Origin: Ignavibacteriales bacterium
Lineage (GTDB): Bacteria > Bacteroidota > Ignavibacteria > Ignavibacteriales > Melioribacteraceae
Direction of reading: 5' to 3'
Assembly (NCBI GenBank): GCA_020059785.1
Contig: JAGVBL010000171.1
Span: forward strand, 1-25,300
DNA: 25,300 nt
Notes under the pieces: model-generated
The model's input: only the letters and a program-made list of their open reading frames with translations
The model's database searches: none
Told to the model about the DNA's origin: nothing
Shown: positions 1-7,229 of the stretch, piece after piece
Position numbering within the stretch: position 1 is the stretch's first letter
How the letters are laid out: every line of letters begins with the position of its first letter
Made by a program: the position numbers and the translations under genes

Positions 1-641
1 GAAGTAACGCCTCCGGCAATTGCTTCAAGAGGATCGTTGATCACATCGGATAGAATTAAGCTTATACAAGTAGCCGGATAAACAGCCGCAGCAAGTTTGC
101 CGCCTTTTATGTTAGATAAATGCCGCCGGACTATATTCATCTCTTCAATGTTAGCACCGCTGTTAAGCAGAAGTTTGAAAACCTCCTGAAGATCAGTCAA
201 CGGTATTTCGTCTGGTAATTTTTCCAGCAATGCGGATCCTCCGCCGGAAAGAAGACATACCACTAAATCGTTTTCGGTAGATTCTTTTGCAAGGTTAAAA
301 ATTTCTTCTCCGGCTCTTAAACTATTCTCATCTATAACTGGATGCCCGCATTCAATAATTTTAACTATTTTACATGGAGCTGAATGTTCATATTTTGTTG
401 AGATTATTCCAGCATCAATTTTACTTCCTAACAATTTTTCTATTTCATAAGCCATATAAGCAGATGCTTTACCGGTTCCTAGAACAAAAATCCTTTTATA
501 TTCATCCAGATTAATTTTTATATTATTCACAATCAGATGGTTCCCTTCAAGCATCACTTTTCTATGAATTAACTCAACAGGTTTTACAGAGTTTACAGCC
601 GAATAGATGATCTGGTAAAGGTCGTTTTTTATTCTATTCAT
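1..641 (-). CDS. Glycerate 2-kinase, DUF4147/MOFRL family (3' end beyond window)
   Basis: The gene runs off the left edge, so only about the first 213 residues are present. The translation shows the DUF4147 (glycerate kinase N-terminal) signature: GTGKAS at residues 55-60, GHPV at 99-102, SGGGSALL at 132-139, and a later RRHLSNIKGGKLA stretch. Members phosphorylate D-glycerate, usually giving 2-phosphoglycerate, in the cytoplasm, and carry a C-terminal MOFRL domain that would lie outside the window. The start is the ATG at 641, preceded by GAGG about 5 bases upstream. It is divergent from the membrane protein at 730 with only 88 bases between them. The family call is firm; the phosphorylated position and physiological substrate are inferred from the family. 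Confidence 0.9.
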   Translation of the reverse strand, partial: MNRIKNDLYQIIYSAVNSVKPVELIHRKVMLEGNHLIVNNIKINLDEYKRIFVLGTGKASAYMAYEIEKLLGSKIDAGIISTKYEHSAPCKIVKIIECGHPVIDENSLRAGEEIFNLAKESTENDLVVCLLSGGGSALLEKLPDEIPLTDLQEVFKLLLNSGANIEEMNIVRRHLSNIKGGKLAAAVYPATCISLILSDVINDPLEAIAGGVT

Positions 642-729
642 ATTCGCCTCGTACAAAAATAAAAATTATTTACAAGATGATTGATAATATTGTAAATTGT
701 AAAGTAATAAATAAACTTTATGGAATTGT

Positions 730-1383
730 GTGAGCCCCTATCTTCAAGTATTCATTGGCAGTTTTTTATTAAGTATAGTTCATGCTCTTATTCCCAGTCA
801 CTGGCTTCCGCTGGTTGCTATTGGAAAGGCAGAAAAGTGGAGCTCTTCAGAAACAACTACAGTGGCAATTATAACAGCTGTGTCTCATACTTTCAGCACC
901 GTCGTTATAGGAATTATTGTTGGTCTTGTAGGTTATAAACTATCGGAAACTTATCACTATATAACTCACTATATCGCACCGGTAATTTTAATTTTGTTGG
1001 GACTAATCTACTTAATTCTTGAATACCGCCATAGTAAAATAAAGACGGCTCATAATCATCACCATGTTGATATTGATGGAATAGTTAAAAACAAAAAATC
1101 TAAACGGTCTATTATAATTACGTTAAGCATTGCAATGTTCTTTTCGCCATGTCTGGAAATTGAAGTTTATTATTTTACCGCAAGCAGGTTAGGATGGATG
1201 GGCATTGGGATTGTCTCAACTGTTTATTTTTTTGTAACCGTAATAGGAATTGTATCGCTGGTTTATTTAGCATCCAGAGGAGTTCAGAAACTTAAGTGGC
1301 ATTTTCTTGAACATCATGAAAAAATGATAAGCGGTGTAATACTTATACTTGTAGGACTCCTGGCTTTCTTTGTTGATTTTTAA
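730..1383 (+). CDS. Small multipass membrane protein, NicO/RcnA-like
   Basis: A 217-residue hydrophobic protein with about six membrane segments. Visible features are HALIPSHW at residues 18-25, a second conserved-looking histidine in SHTFS (H53), a His-rich loop HNHHH at 108-112 between segments 3 and 4, and SPC at 139-141. The early HAxxPxHW motif plus a later SHTxxxV and a His-rich loop resemble the NicO/RcnA nickel-cobalt exporter and UreH-like superfamily, so metal or small-ion transport across the inner membrane is plausible. The substrate cannot be read from sequence. The start is GTG at 730: an in-frame stop at 712 rules out any longer version, and the ATG at 720 is in another frame. 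No clear Shine-Dalgarno precedes it. Confidence 0.7.
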   Translation: MSPYLQVFIGSFLLSIVHALIPSHWLPLVAIGKAEKWSSSETTTVAIITAVSHTFSTVVIGIIVGLVGYKLSETYHYITHYIAPVILILLGLIYLILEYRHSKIKTAHNHHHVDIDGIVKNKKSKRSIIITLSIAMFFSPCLEIEVYYFTASRLGWMGIGIVSTVYFFVTVIGIVSLVYLASRGVQKLKWHFLEHHEKMISGVILILVGLLAFFVDF

Positions 1384-1496
1384 TTTATAACATTATGATT
1401 GATTACTTTAACATTGGATGCGGTCTTAATTATTTCTTTAGTTATGCCGGGAAAATAAATATCTTCCACTCGGCAATTTAGGATGATCTTTTATTA

Positions 1497-2408
1497 ATGA
1501 AAAAAATTTCATTTGTAATAAACGGCTTACTAAAGAATATAAACAGTAGAACAAAAGAGATAGAACTTCTTCTCGGCAAAGACTTCGATATATCATTCCA
1601 CATTTCGCAAAAGAGTACCGATTCAATTGACCTTTCACGTAAATGTATTGAAGAAGGAACAGATTATATTATTGGTATAGGCGGGGATGGAACACTTAAC
1701 GAGGTAATTAACGGCGTTATGTTAGCAGATAAAACGCAAAGAGAGAATGTTAAAGTGGGATTACTTCCTACCGGTTCCGGAAACGATTTTGCAAAATCGA
1801 TGAACCTCGACAGTAAAGTTTCAACGCTTAGAAGCCTGATTGATAACGAGAAATCCATTGCGATTGATATTGGCAAGATTGAATGTAAAGATAAGAACGG
1901 AAATGATTCAATTCGTTACTTCAATAATATTGCGGATGTAGGTTTAGGTGGCGAAGTTGTTGTTAAAGTTAATAAAAGCAGTAAATTATTCAGCCCTACG
2001 TTCAGATATCTTAAATCATCAGTCGAAGCTTTTTTTACTTACAAAAAGAAAAAAATAAGATTTACTTCGCCTCACTTTACATGGGAAGGCGCTGTACTTA
2101 TCCTGTGTCTTGCAAATGCAAATTATTTTGGAAGCGGGCTGGGAATTGCTCCTCATGCTAAAGTTGACGATGGCAAGATGGCAGTCGTAATTGCCGGTGA
2201 AATTAGTCTGTTCGATTATCTTAGAAACTTATCACGTATTAGGAATAAGGAAGTTATTAATCATCCGGGTATCATTTATCAGGAAGTTGAAGAATGTACA
2301 ATAGAACCGGTTGAAGATAATCTGTTGATTGAAACAGATGGAGAACTTGCCGGTAACCTTCCACTTAAACTTAGTGTTCTTAACAAAGAAATTAAATTTC
2401 TGGCATAA
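1497..2408 (+). CDS. YegS/DagK-family lipid kinase
   Basis: A 303-residue protein with the hallmarks of the diacylglycerol-kinase catalytic domain: the nucleotide-binding GGDGTLNEV at residues 62-70, PTGSGNDFAK at 91-100, and a C-terminal ETDGELAG. Length matches bacterial YegS/DgkB-like kinases (about 300 residues), which phosphorylate diacylglycerol or related lipids at the inner face of the membrane. The start is the ATG at 1497 with GGATGA about 10 bases upstream. It follows the NicO-like gene by 113 bases on the same strand, so cotranscription is possible but not shown. Its 3' end converges on the S46 peptidase gene. The exact lipid substrate is unknown. Confidence 0.93.
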   Translation: MKKISFVINGLLKNINSRTKEIELLLGKDFDISFHISQKSTDSIDLSRKCIEEGTDYIIGIGGDGTLNEVINGVMLADKTQRENVKVGLLPTGSGNDFAKSMNLDSKVSTLRSLIDNEKSIAIDIGKIECKDKNGNDSIRYFNNIADVGLGGEVVVKVNKSSKLFSPTFRYLKSSVEAFFTYKKKKIRFTSPHFTWEGAVLILCLANANYFGSGLGIAPHAKVDDGKMAVVIAGEISLFDYLRNLSRIRNKEVINHPGIIYQEVEECTIEPVEDNLLIETDGELAGNLPLKLSVLNKEIKFLA

Positions 2409-2415
2409 AAAAACA

Positions 2416-2537
2416 GGAGGTTTTCGCAAAAGTAATTTTTAGAGTCACACTGGGCAAAGTCGAAGGGTGATTCTAATCGGAATTGTCAGTCTTCGACAAG
2501 CTCAGACTGACAATGAGATACTTTTAAGACAACCTCC
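2416..2537 (-). terminator. Long-stem terminator of the S46 peptidase gene with a repeat in its loop
   Basis: GGAGGTT at 2416-2422 pairs with AACCTCC at 2531-2537, extendable to 9 of 10 bases. Read on the minus strand, the second arm is followed by an uninterrupted T run (complement of 2407-2413), as expected of an intrinsic terminator for the gene ending at 2548. The loop of about 108 bases is unusually long and holds the palindromic repeat annotated separately. Confidence 0.5.
2441..2515. repeat. REP-like intergenic palindromic repeat
   Basis: The stretch contains CTGGGCAAAGTCGAAGGGTGA at 2450-2470 and then TGTCAGTC (2484-2491) pairing perfectly with GACTGACA (2505-2512) around a TTCGACAAGCTCA spacer. 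Both units share the 'cttcgac-aagctcag / gcaaagtcgaagggtga' wording that I recognise from short intergenic repeats scattered through many Bacteroidota-group genomes. Only one copy is in this window, so its repeat status rests on recognition, not on counting copies. Confidence 0.6.
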
Positions 2538-2547
2538 CGAAATTGTA

Positions 2548-4734
2548 TTATAAACCCACCTCGTTCAATATATTTTTTGCCCCGGAGAATTTATCCAGAA
2601 CCCAGAGAACATAACGTATATCAACGCCGATAGAACGGCTGTAGGATTCATTCCATGCAAAATCATTAATAGTTGCTTCAAATGCACGGTCGAAGTTTAC
2701 ACCGATTAATCTGCCGTATGCATCAAGAATTGGCGAGCCGCTATTACCGCCGGTTGTGTCCATATTGTAGAGCATTGCAATAGGTAGTTTATTCCTCTTT
2801 TTACTTACATATCTACCGAAGTCTTTATTATCGTAAAGGGTGCGGAGTCTATCGGGTATTGCAAACTCTTCTCCTCCGGTAGAATTCTTTTCAATCACGC
2901 CATCAATTGAAGTAAATGGTTCCATATAAGTTGCATCAGCCGGTGAATAACCTTTAATGTAACCGTAAGTTAAACGCAGAGTGCTGTTTGCATCGGGAAT
3001 AAAGTTTGTCTGTTTCCAGATCATCTTAACATCAACAAGATCGCCATAAAGCTTGTTCAATCTACCTTCATTACGTTCATTTAATTTTTGTAATGATTGG
3101 TTCTGCACTCTTAATTTATTAACGAATTCTAATAACGGATCTTTAAGCAAAGCAAGCTCTTCCGGTTTTTTTGTTAAAAGGGAATTGAAATATTCGCTCC
3201 CTTTTATTTTACTACCAACTATTTCATTGTCAATAAAATCGGAAATTGTTTTATTGAAATCACCGCTTGCTGATTTAAGCAATTCATCAAGTGCGGTAAT
3301 TTTAGATTCTCGATTGAATTTTTTTGCATCAAGCAGCATCTTGTTTAAAACAATCTTTTCAAATTTTGTGTTGAGGTTGTTGATATTACTGATTGCTCTG
3401 CTTATTGTTTGCTTAACGTTCTTTTCCTGAAATGGTTGGTTCCTTTCATTATCCGGTTTCTGCATTTCTTCAGAGTATGTAAAAATAAAATTGCCAAGCG
3501 AAAGTGTTGGCGACATATTGAAAACTTGCCTGAAGAATAGATCTGCCTGGACAAATTCGTTTACACTTTTAAATACGTCATTAATTTCGCTTAAGAGATT
3601 TCCGTAATTTGCTTTCAATTCCGGCTTCGATTGAATGAAATTGTTAAGCATCCTATCTTCTTCTTCTTTCTGTTCTACAAGATTAATTTTTTTGAGACCT
3701 TTAATCTTCCCTTTATAGTTCTTCATTGTATTTGCCAGACCCTTTATACGGTTAGCAGCAGCAAGTTCTAATTCCTTATCACCTTTGCTAATATTCTCTA
3801 ATGTTTTTATTGCGAAATCGTATAGATCGGAAATATAAGGCAGAAGATAATCCTGTTGATATTTTATAAATTGTGATGGTCTGTGACGGAAAGTTCTACC
3901 CGGATAACCGAGAATAAAAACAAAATCATTCTCTTCAACACCATCGGGATTTATTTTCAAAAACTTTTTTGGTTTGTAAGGAACATTTTCTTTTGAATAT
4001 GTTGCAGCTTTTCCATCAGGAGCTACGTATGCACGTAATAACGAAAAGTCGCCGGTGTGTCTTGGCCATACCCAGTTATCAGTTTCGCCGCCGAAATTAC
4101 CGATTGATTGAGGCGGTGCATAAACTAAACGCACATCGCGTATTACCCGGTATCTGAATAATACATATGACTTACCTGCAAACATTTCGGATACTTCTGC
4201 AACAATAGATAGCTCTTCATTGGTTGCTGCTTGTGCAATTTCTCTGGATTTCTTTGCAATAGTCTGTGCACGGAGTGATGGATCGCTGATGATTTTTACT
4301 GCATCCAAAACCTGAAGGGAAACATCTTCATAAGATTCAAGTATTCGGCAAGAATTTCCCAACGCCGGAATTTCTTCTTCCATCGTTTGTGCATGGAATC
4401 CGTTTCCAAGATAATTTTTCTCAACTGTACTTGCTCTTACAATTGAACCGTAAGCACAATGATGGTTTGTTATTATCAATCCTTTATCGGAAATAAACGA
4501 TCCTGTACAGCCGCCAACATTTACAAGTGCATCAATAAGACTTATTCCATCCGGATTGTAAACCTCTTTAGGATCAATTTTAAGTCCGGCTTTAACAAGA
4601 TCAACTTTTTCAAGTTCACTTAGCGGGTACATCCCTTCTTCAGGAGATGCCGGAATCATTCCAAGAATAAAAGAAAGTGTGATAAGAAGAGCTAATAGTT
4701 TAACGGGTTTCAAAAAGAGTTTCTTAATAATCAT
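2548..4734 (-). CDS. S46-family dipeptidyl peptidase, DPP11-like
   Basis: A 728-residue secreted serine exopeptidase of family S46, which removes dipeptides from peptides in the periplasm. A signal peptide is evident (charged start, then a hydrophobic run near residues 10-28). The triad is visible as H92 in TNHHC, D229 in HTGDF and S665 in GGNSGSP. Arginine 683 in NFDR lies exactly 18 residues after the serine; in P. gingivalis DPP11 the Arg at this spacing (S655/R673) sets Asp/Glu preference, whereas DPP7 has Gly. The start was placed at the ATG at 4734, with GGAG 6-9 bases upstream; a longer frame to 4800 would add 22 residues ahead of the signal peptide. Its 5' flank abuts the carotenoid relic on the opposite strand. 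Confidence 0.93.
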   Translation of the reverse strand: MIIKKLFLKPVKLLALLITLSFILGMIPASPEEGMYPLSELEKVDLVKAGLKIDPKEVYNPDGISLIDALVNVGGCTGSFISDKGLIITNHHCAYGSIVRASTVEKNYLGNGFHAQTMEEEIPALGNSCRILESYEDVSLQVLDAVKIISDPSLRAQTIAKKSREIAQAATNEELSIVAEVSEMFAGKSYVLFRYRVIRDVRLVYAPPQSIGNFGGETDNWVWPRHTGDFSLLRAYVAPDGKAATYSKENVPYKPKKFLKINPDGVEENDFVFILGYPGRTFRHRPSQFIKYQQDYLLPYISDLYDFAIKTLENISKGDKELELAAANRIKGLANTMKNYKGKIKGLKKINLVEQKEEEDRMLNNFIQSKPELKANYGNLLSEINDVFKSVNEFVQADLFFRQVFNMSPTLSLGNFIFTYSEEMQKPDNERNQPFQEKNVKQTISRAISNINNLNTKFEKIVLNKMLLDAKKFNRESKITALDELLKSASGDFNKTISDFIDNEIVGSKIKGSEYFNSLLTKKPEELALLKDPLLEFVNKLRVQNQSLQKLNERNEGRLNKLYGDLVDVKMIWKQTNFIPDANSTLRLTYGYIKGYSPADATYMEPFTSIDGVIEKNSTGGEEFAIPDRLRTLYDNKDFGRYVSKKRNKLPIAMLYNMDTTGGNSGSPILDAYGRLIGVNFDRAFEATINDFAWNESYSRSIGVDIRYVLWVLDKFSGAKNILNEVGL

Positions 4735-4822
4735 CTCTACTCCATTAATTTTACAAAAAGAAATATTTCTACCGCAAAATAAACCTTTGAAACCATACAA
4801 TGGAAGTAAAATCGGACTTTCA

Positions 4823-5281
4823 TTTTCTATTTTTCCACAGAAACCATATTACTATGCAAATGTATTGTCGAAATCAGATTCTACATGTGCACCGGATGGA
4901 TGTGAAAATGTTTTTATTCTCTGCCCGGTTCCCGACCTTCGTTTTAAAAAGGATTGGGATGATAAAGAAGAACTTGCCAAAACTATTATTGAGGATTTAT
5001 CCAAACGAATTGATTTTGATCTTACAGCTAATACATTAGTTAAAAAAATATTAGCACCAGATGACTGGGCAAATATGCTTAATCTTTATAAAGGATCAGG
5101 ATTAGGATTGGCGCACGATATTAATCAGGTTGGCGCATTCAGACCGAAGAATAAAGACGAGCATTTCAGCAATTTATATTATGTGGGGGCATCAACAACA
5201 CCCGGTACCGGTTTACCAATGGTGGTAATAAGCTCACGCTTAGTAACAGAGAGGATTTTAAATGATACAACTTTATCATGA
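4823..5281 (+). pseudogene. crtI: crtI (phytoene desaturase) 3' remnant
   Basis: The reading frame encodes only the last ~150 residues of a CrtI-type FAD-dependent phytoene desaturase, a family of about 490-500 residues. Recognisable pieces are SKSDSTCAPDG, then GSGLGLAHDINQ, FRPKN and NLYYVGASTTPGTGLPM, which is the normal C-terminal order of the family. The FAD-binding N-terminus and catalytic middle are absent. The frame stays open leftward to 4679, but that part does not resemble CrtI and runs antisense to the signal-peptide region of the peptidase gene. No start codon or ribosome site fits, so this is a truncated relic. The coding frame itself is undamaged up to its TGA at 5279-5281, which suggests loss by deletion and not by slow point decay. 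Confidence 0.85.
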
Positions 5282-5333
5282 CACATCGTTTTCGATGAGT
5301 AAAAAATTAACCAACGCTTACAGTACTACATAA
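5262..5333 (+). pseudogene. crtB: crtB (phytoene synthase) 5' remnant
   Basis: The ATG at 5262 overlaps the end of the crtI remnant by 20 bases, a normal operon arrangement. Twenty-three codons follow, including LYHDTSFSMSKKLTNAYSTT, then TAA at 5331. The 'sk-lT-aYST' pattern is the N-terminal start of phytoene synthase (usually 270-320 residues), just where the catalytic domain should begin. Everything after it is missing. The frame continues without a shift after the TAA into the CrtW-like tail, so the stop may lie at or beside a deletion joint. Confidence 0.7.
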
Positions 5334-5453
5334 AGCGAGAATGCAGAAAAAGAACCATATATGGGTAATATTTCATGTTATTTTTTCGGATATCATTTTG
5401 AACATCACGATTCACCGCATACACCATGGTGGCAATTGTATAAAACCAAATAA
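5334..5453 (+). pseudogene. CrtW-like carotenoid ketolase / desaturase-fold 3' remnant
   Basis: Codons 5334-5450 read directly on from the crtB stop and end with TAA at 5451-5453. The peptide contains FGYHFEHHDSPHTPWWQL, matching the conserved final HxxHH box and 'P-tPWW-L' ending of CrtW-type beta-carotene ketolases and close membrane desaturase relatives (full length about 240-260 residues). Only the last ~30-38 residues are present. Next to crtI and crtB pieces, a carotenoid ketolase is the best reading; a carotene hydroxylase of the same fold is possible. The histidine kinase at 5463 converges from the other side with only 9 bases between stops. Confidence 0.6.
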
Positions 5454-5462
5454 CAAAATTTA

Positions 5463-6602
5463 TTAGCTGCGGGGCAGTTCAATTGTAAAGACAGTACCAA
5501 GCTGCTTATCGGATACGAATGATACCTTGCCGCCAAGATTCTGTTCTATAATCAGCTTAACACTATATAATCCGATTCCTCTTCCTTTCTTTTGCTTGGT
5601 GCTGAAAGATCTCTGGAAAAGTTGTAGTTGAACATTTTCGGGGATTAATTGCGAATTGTAAACGTTCAGGTAAATTGTATCGTCTGCAGCGAATGGATAA
5701 AGTTTAACTTCGTCATTATTCATTGTTGCTTCGAGTGCATTCTTAATCAGGTTGCCGAGCGAACGCACAACAAGAACTTTATCTGTAGCTAAGTAAATGT
5801 CTTCATCCAGAAATGAAACTGAAAAATTTTTCCCGATTGATAATTCATGATTCTGGTAGAGATCGTAAGCAGAAAGTAAAATATCATTAACAGAAATTTT
5901 TTTGATGTTTACCTGAAGGTTTCCCTCTTCAGCATGTCTTATTTCCTGTTGCAACAGAATTTCATTCAATAACTGTTCTGAAGAGATCATAAGTGCTTTT
6001 ACAAGTTTTTCTTTTTCAAAACCATCATTTTCTTTTATAAGTAATTGCGTAAGACCGTTTATTGCCCCTGATGTATTTAGTATATCATGAAAGAAAATTC
6101 TTTCAAGGGCATCTTTCCTCTTTTCGCTGGAAATATCTTTAACAGAAAACAAAGTGTAATAATTATCTTTAAAGTTGATGGGCTGTGTGAATACAGAAAA
6201 TTCCTGGGAATATTCTTTTTCATCAATTAAGGAAGTAATTTTACACTCCTCTTCAATTTTCTCTTTTCTATCCCATGAATATTTAATTGCTTTTGCTGCC
6301 CCGCATTCACAGCAAAATGTAGCAGTTCCGCATCCTCGAGGCGGTAATTTTGCATGGATGCAATAAAGTGCTTCGCCAATCCTTTTACCAAGAATTTGTT
6401 CCGGCTCTTTTACTCTGAATGCTGAATATGCTTTGTTGTTGAATGCAACTATCTGGCGGTTTCGATTTAATACTACAACAAATTCCGGAAATCCTTCTAA
6501 TATTTCACCGATAAGGGGATTAACTTTGAATAACAGAAAATCATCTATAATTTCTTCGGGTTCAGAACGTTCAGGATTATCGAAATATGTTTCCGGTTGC
6601 AT
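5463..6602 (-). CDS. PAS-domain sensor histidine kinase with a cysteine cluster
   Basis: A 379-residue cytoplasmic kinase with no membrane segment. A PAS domain spans about residues 30-155, then a HisKA-like helix with FFHDILN (H172 the likely phosphorylation site), then an ATPase domain with NLIKNALEA (284-292) and GRGIGLYS (340-347). The PAS part carries cysteines at 81, 91, 97, 98 and 100 around LPPRGCGTATFCCECG, suggesting a bound metal or redox centre; this is inference. The usual DxG ATP-box aspartate is replaced (VYNSQLIPE), a variant seen in kinases with the 'RSFSTK-GRGIG' ending. The start ATG at 6602 has AGGAAA upstream and lies 8 bases after the barrel gene, so the two form an operon. 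No response regulator is adjacent. Confidence 0.9.
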   Translation of the reverse strand: MQPETYFDNPERSEPEEIIDDFLLFKVNPLIGEILEGFPEFVVVLNRNRQIVAFNNKAYSAFRVKEPEQILGKRIGEALYCIHAKLPPRGCGTATFCCECGAAKAIKYSWDRKEKIEEECKITSLIDEKEYSQEFSVFTQPINFKDNYYTLFSVKDISSEKRKDALERIFFHDILNTSGAINGLTQLLIKENDGFEKEKLVKALMISSEQLLNEILLQQEIRHAEEGNLQVNIKKISVNDILLSAYDLYQNHELSIGKNFSVSFLDEDIYLATDKVLVVRSLGNLIKNALEATMNNDEVKLYPFAADDTIYLNVYNSQLIPENVQLQLFQRSFSTKQKKGRGIGLYSVKLIIEQNLGGKVSFVSDKQLGTVFTIELPRS

Positions 6603-6610
6603 TAAGTTTC

Positions 6611-7075
6611 CTATTTGAAGTAATATCTTGCACCAAGTGCAAGATCAAGATTTAATGATGTAGAAGGAATTATATTAAATACCGGAACGACTTCGAAAAA
6701 AACATCGATCGGGAGTTTTTCGTTTAACCAAGCAATTCCAACAACACCTCTTGCACCAAGAGAATTATCGGAATTATTTACAAATCTTATCCTTGCACCA
6801 AATCCGTAATAAACCGGCAATCTATAATCCGATTTTATTACATCGAAAGCATGGTAGAGGTAATCGGCATGAATTGATAGTGCGCTGAACTTCTGGACGA
6901 ATGAATATGCCAGCCCGAAATCGAATGCATTATCATTGCTAACCCAGTATTTTCCGCTAAATCCTGTCGGCTCTCCAATCATTAATCCTAACCCGAATCC
7001 TTTATCCTGGGCTTTTAAACCGCAATTAAAAATTAATAAAAGAGAAACAGCTGATATTACAATTAACTTTTTCAT
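6611..7075 (-). CDS. Small secreted outer-membrane beta-barrel protein
   Basis: A 154-residue protein with a clear N-terminal signal peptide (MKKLIVISAVSLLLIF..., cleavage likely after LKA near residue 22). The mature part alternates aromatic and small residues (KYWVSNDNAFDFGLAYSF, HADYLYHAF, YYGFGARIRF) and ends in ARYYFK, the pattern of outer-membrane beta strands. It probably forms a small barrel in the outer membrane. No named family is recognised with confidence. It is the first gene of a two-gene unit with the Cys-rich histidine kinase, so the kinase and the barrel may answer to the same signal; that link is inferred from position only. Confidence 0.75.
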   Translation of the reverse strand: MKKLIVISAVSLLLIFNCGLKAQDKGFGLGLMIGEPTGFSGKYWVSNDNAFDFGLAYSFVQKFSALSIHADYLYHAFDVIKSDYRLPVYYGFGARIRFVNNSDNSLGARGVVGIAWLNEKLPIDVFFEVVPVFNIIPSTSLNLDLALGARYYFK

Positions 7076-7229
7076 GATTATCCGGCTTCCTTTCTTTTAT
7101 AAACTGGTGCGAATTAACGAAAAAAAGTTTACAAATAAAAATTAGTTTTTAATTTCAAACTGTAATATTATATACCCGATTATTATTCAATAATTCTTAA
7201 ATTTCATTACCAAATCTATCCGAGGGTTA

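Noticed and set aside
3053..3430. 125-codon plus-strand open frame inside the S46 gene
   Set aside because: It lies antisense within a well-supported coding region and has no recognisable domain; a shadow frame.
4679..4822. N-terminal 48 codons of the 200-codon frame that ends in the crtI remnant
   Set aside because: They do not resemble CrtI and run antisense to the signal-peptide region of the S46 peptidase; treated as chance open frame.
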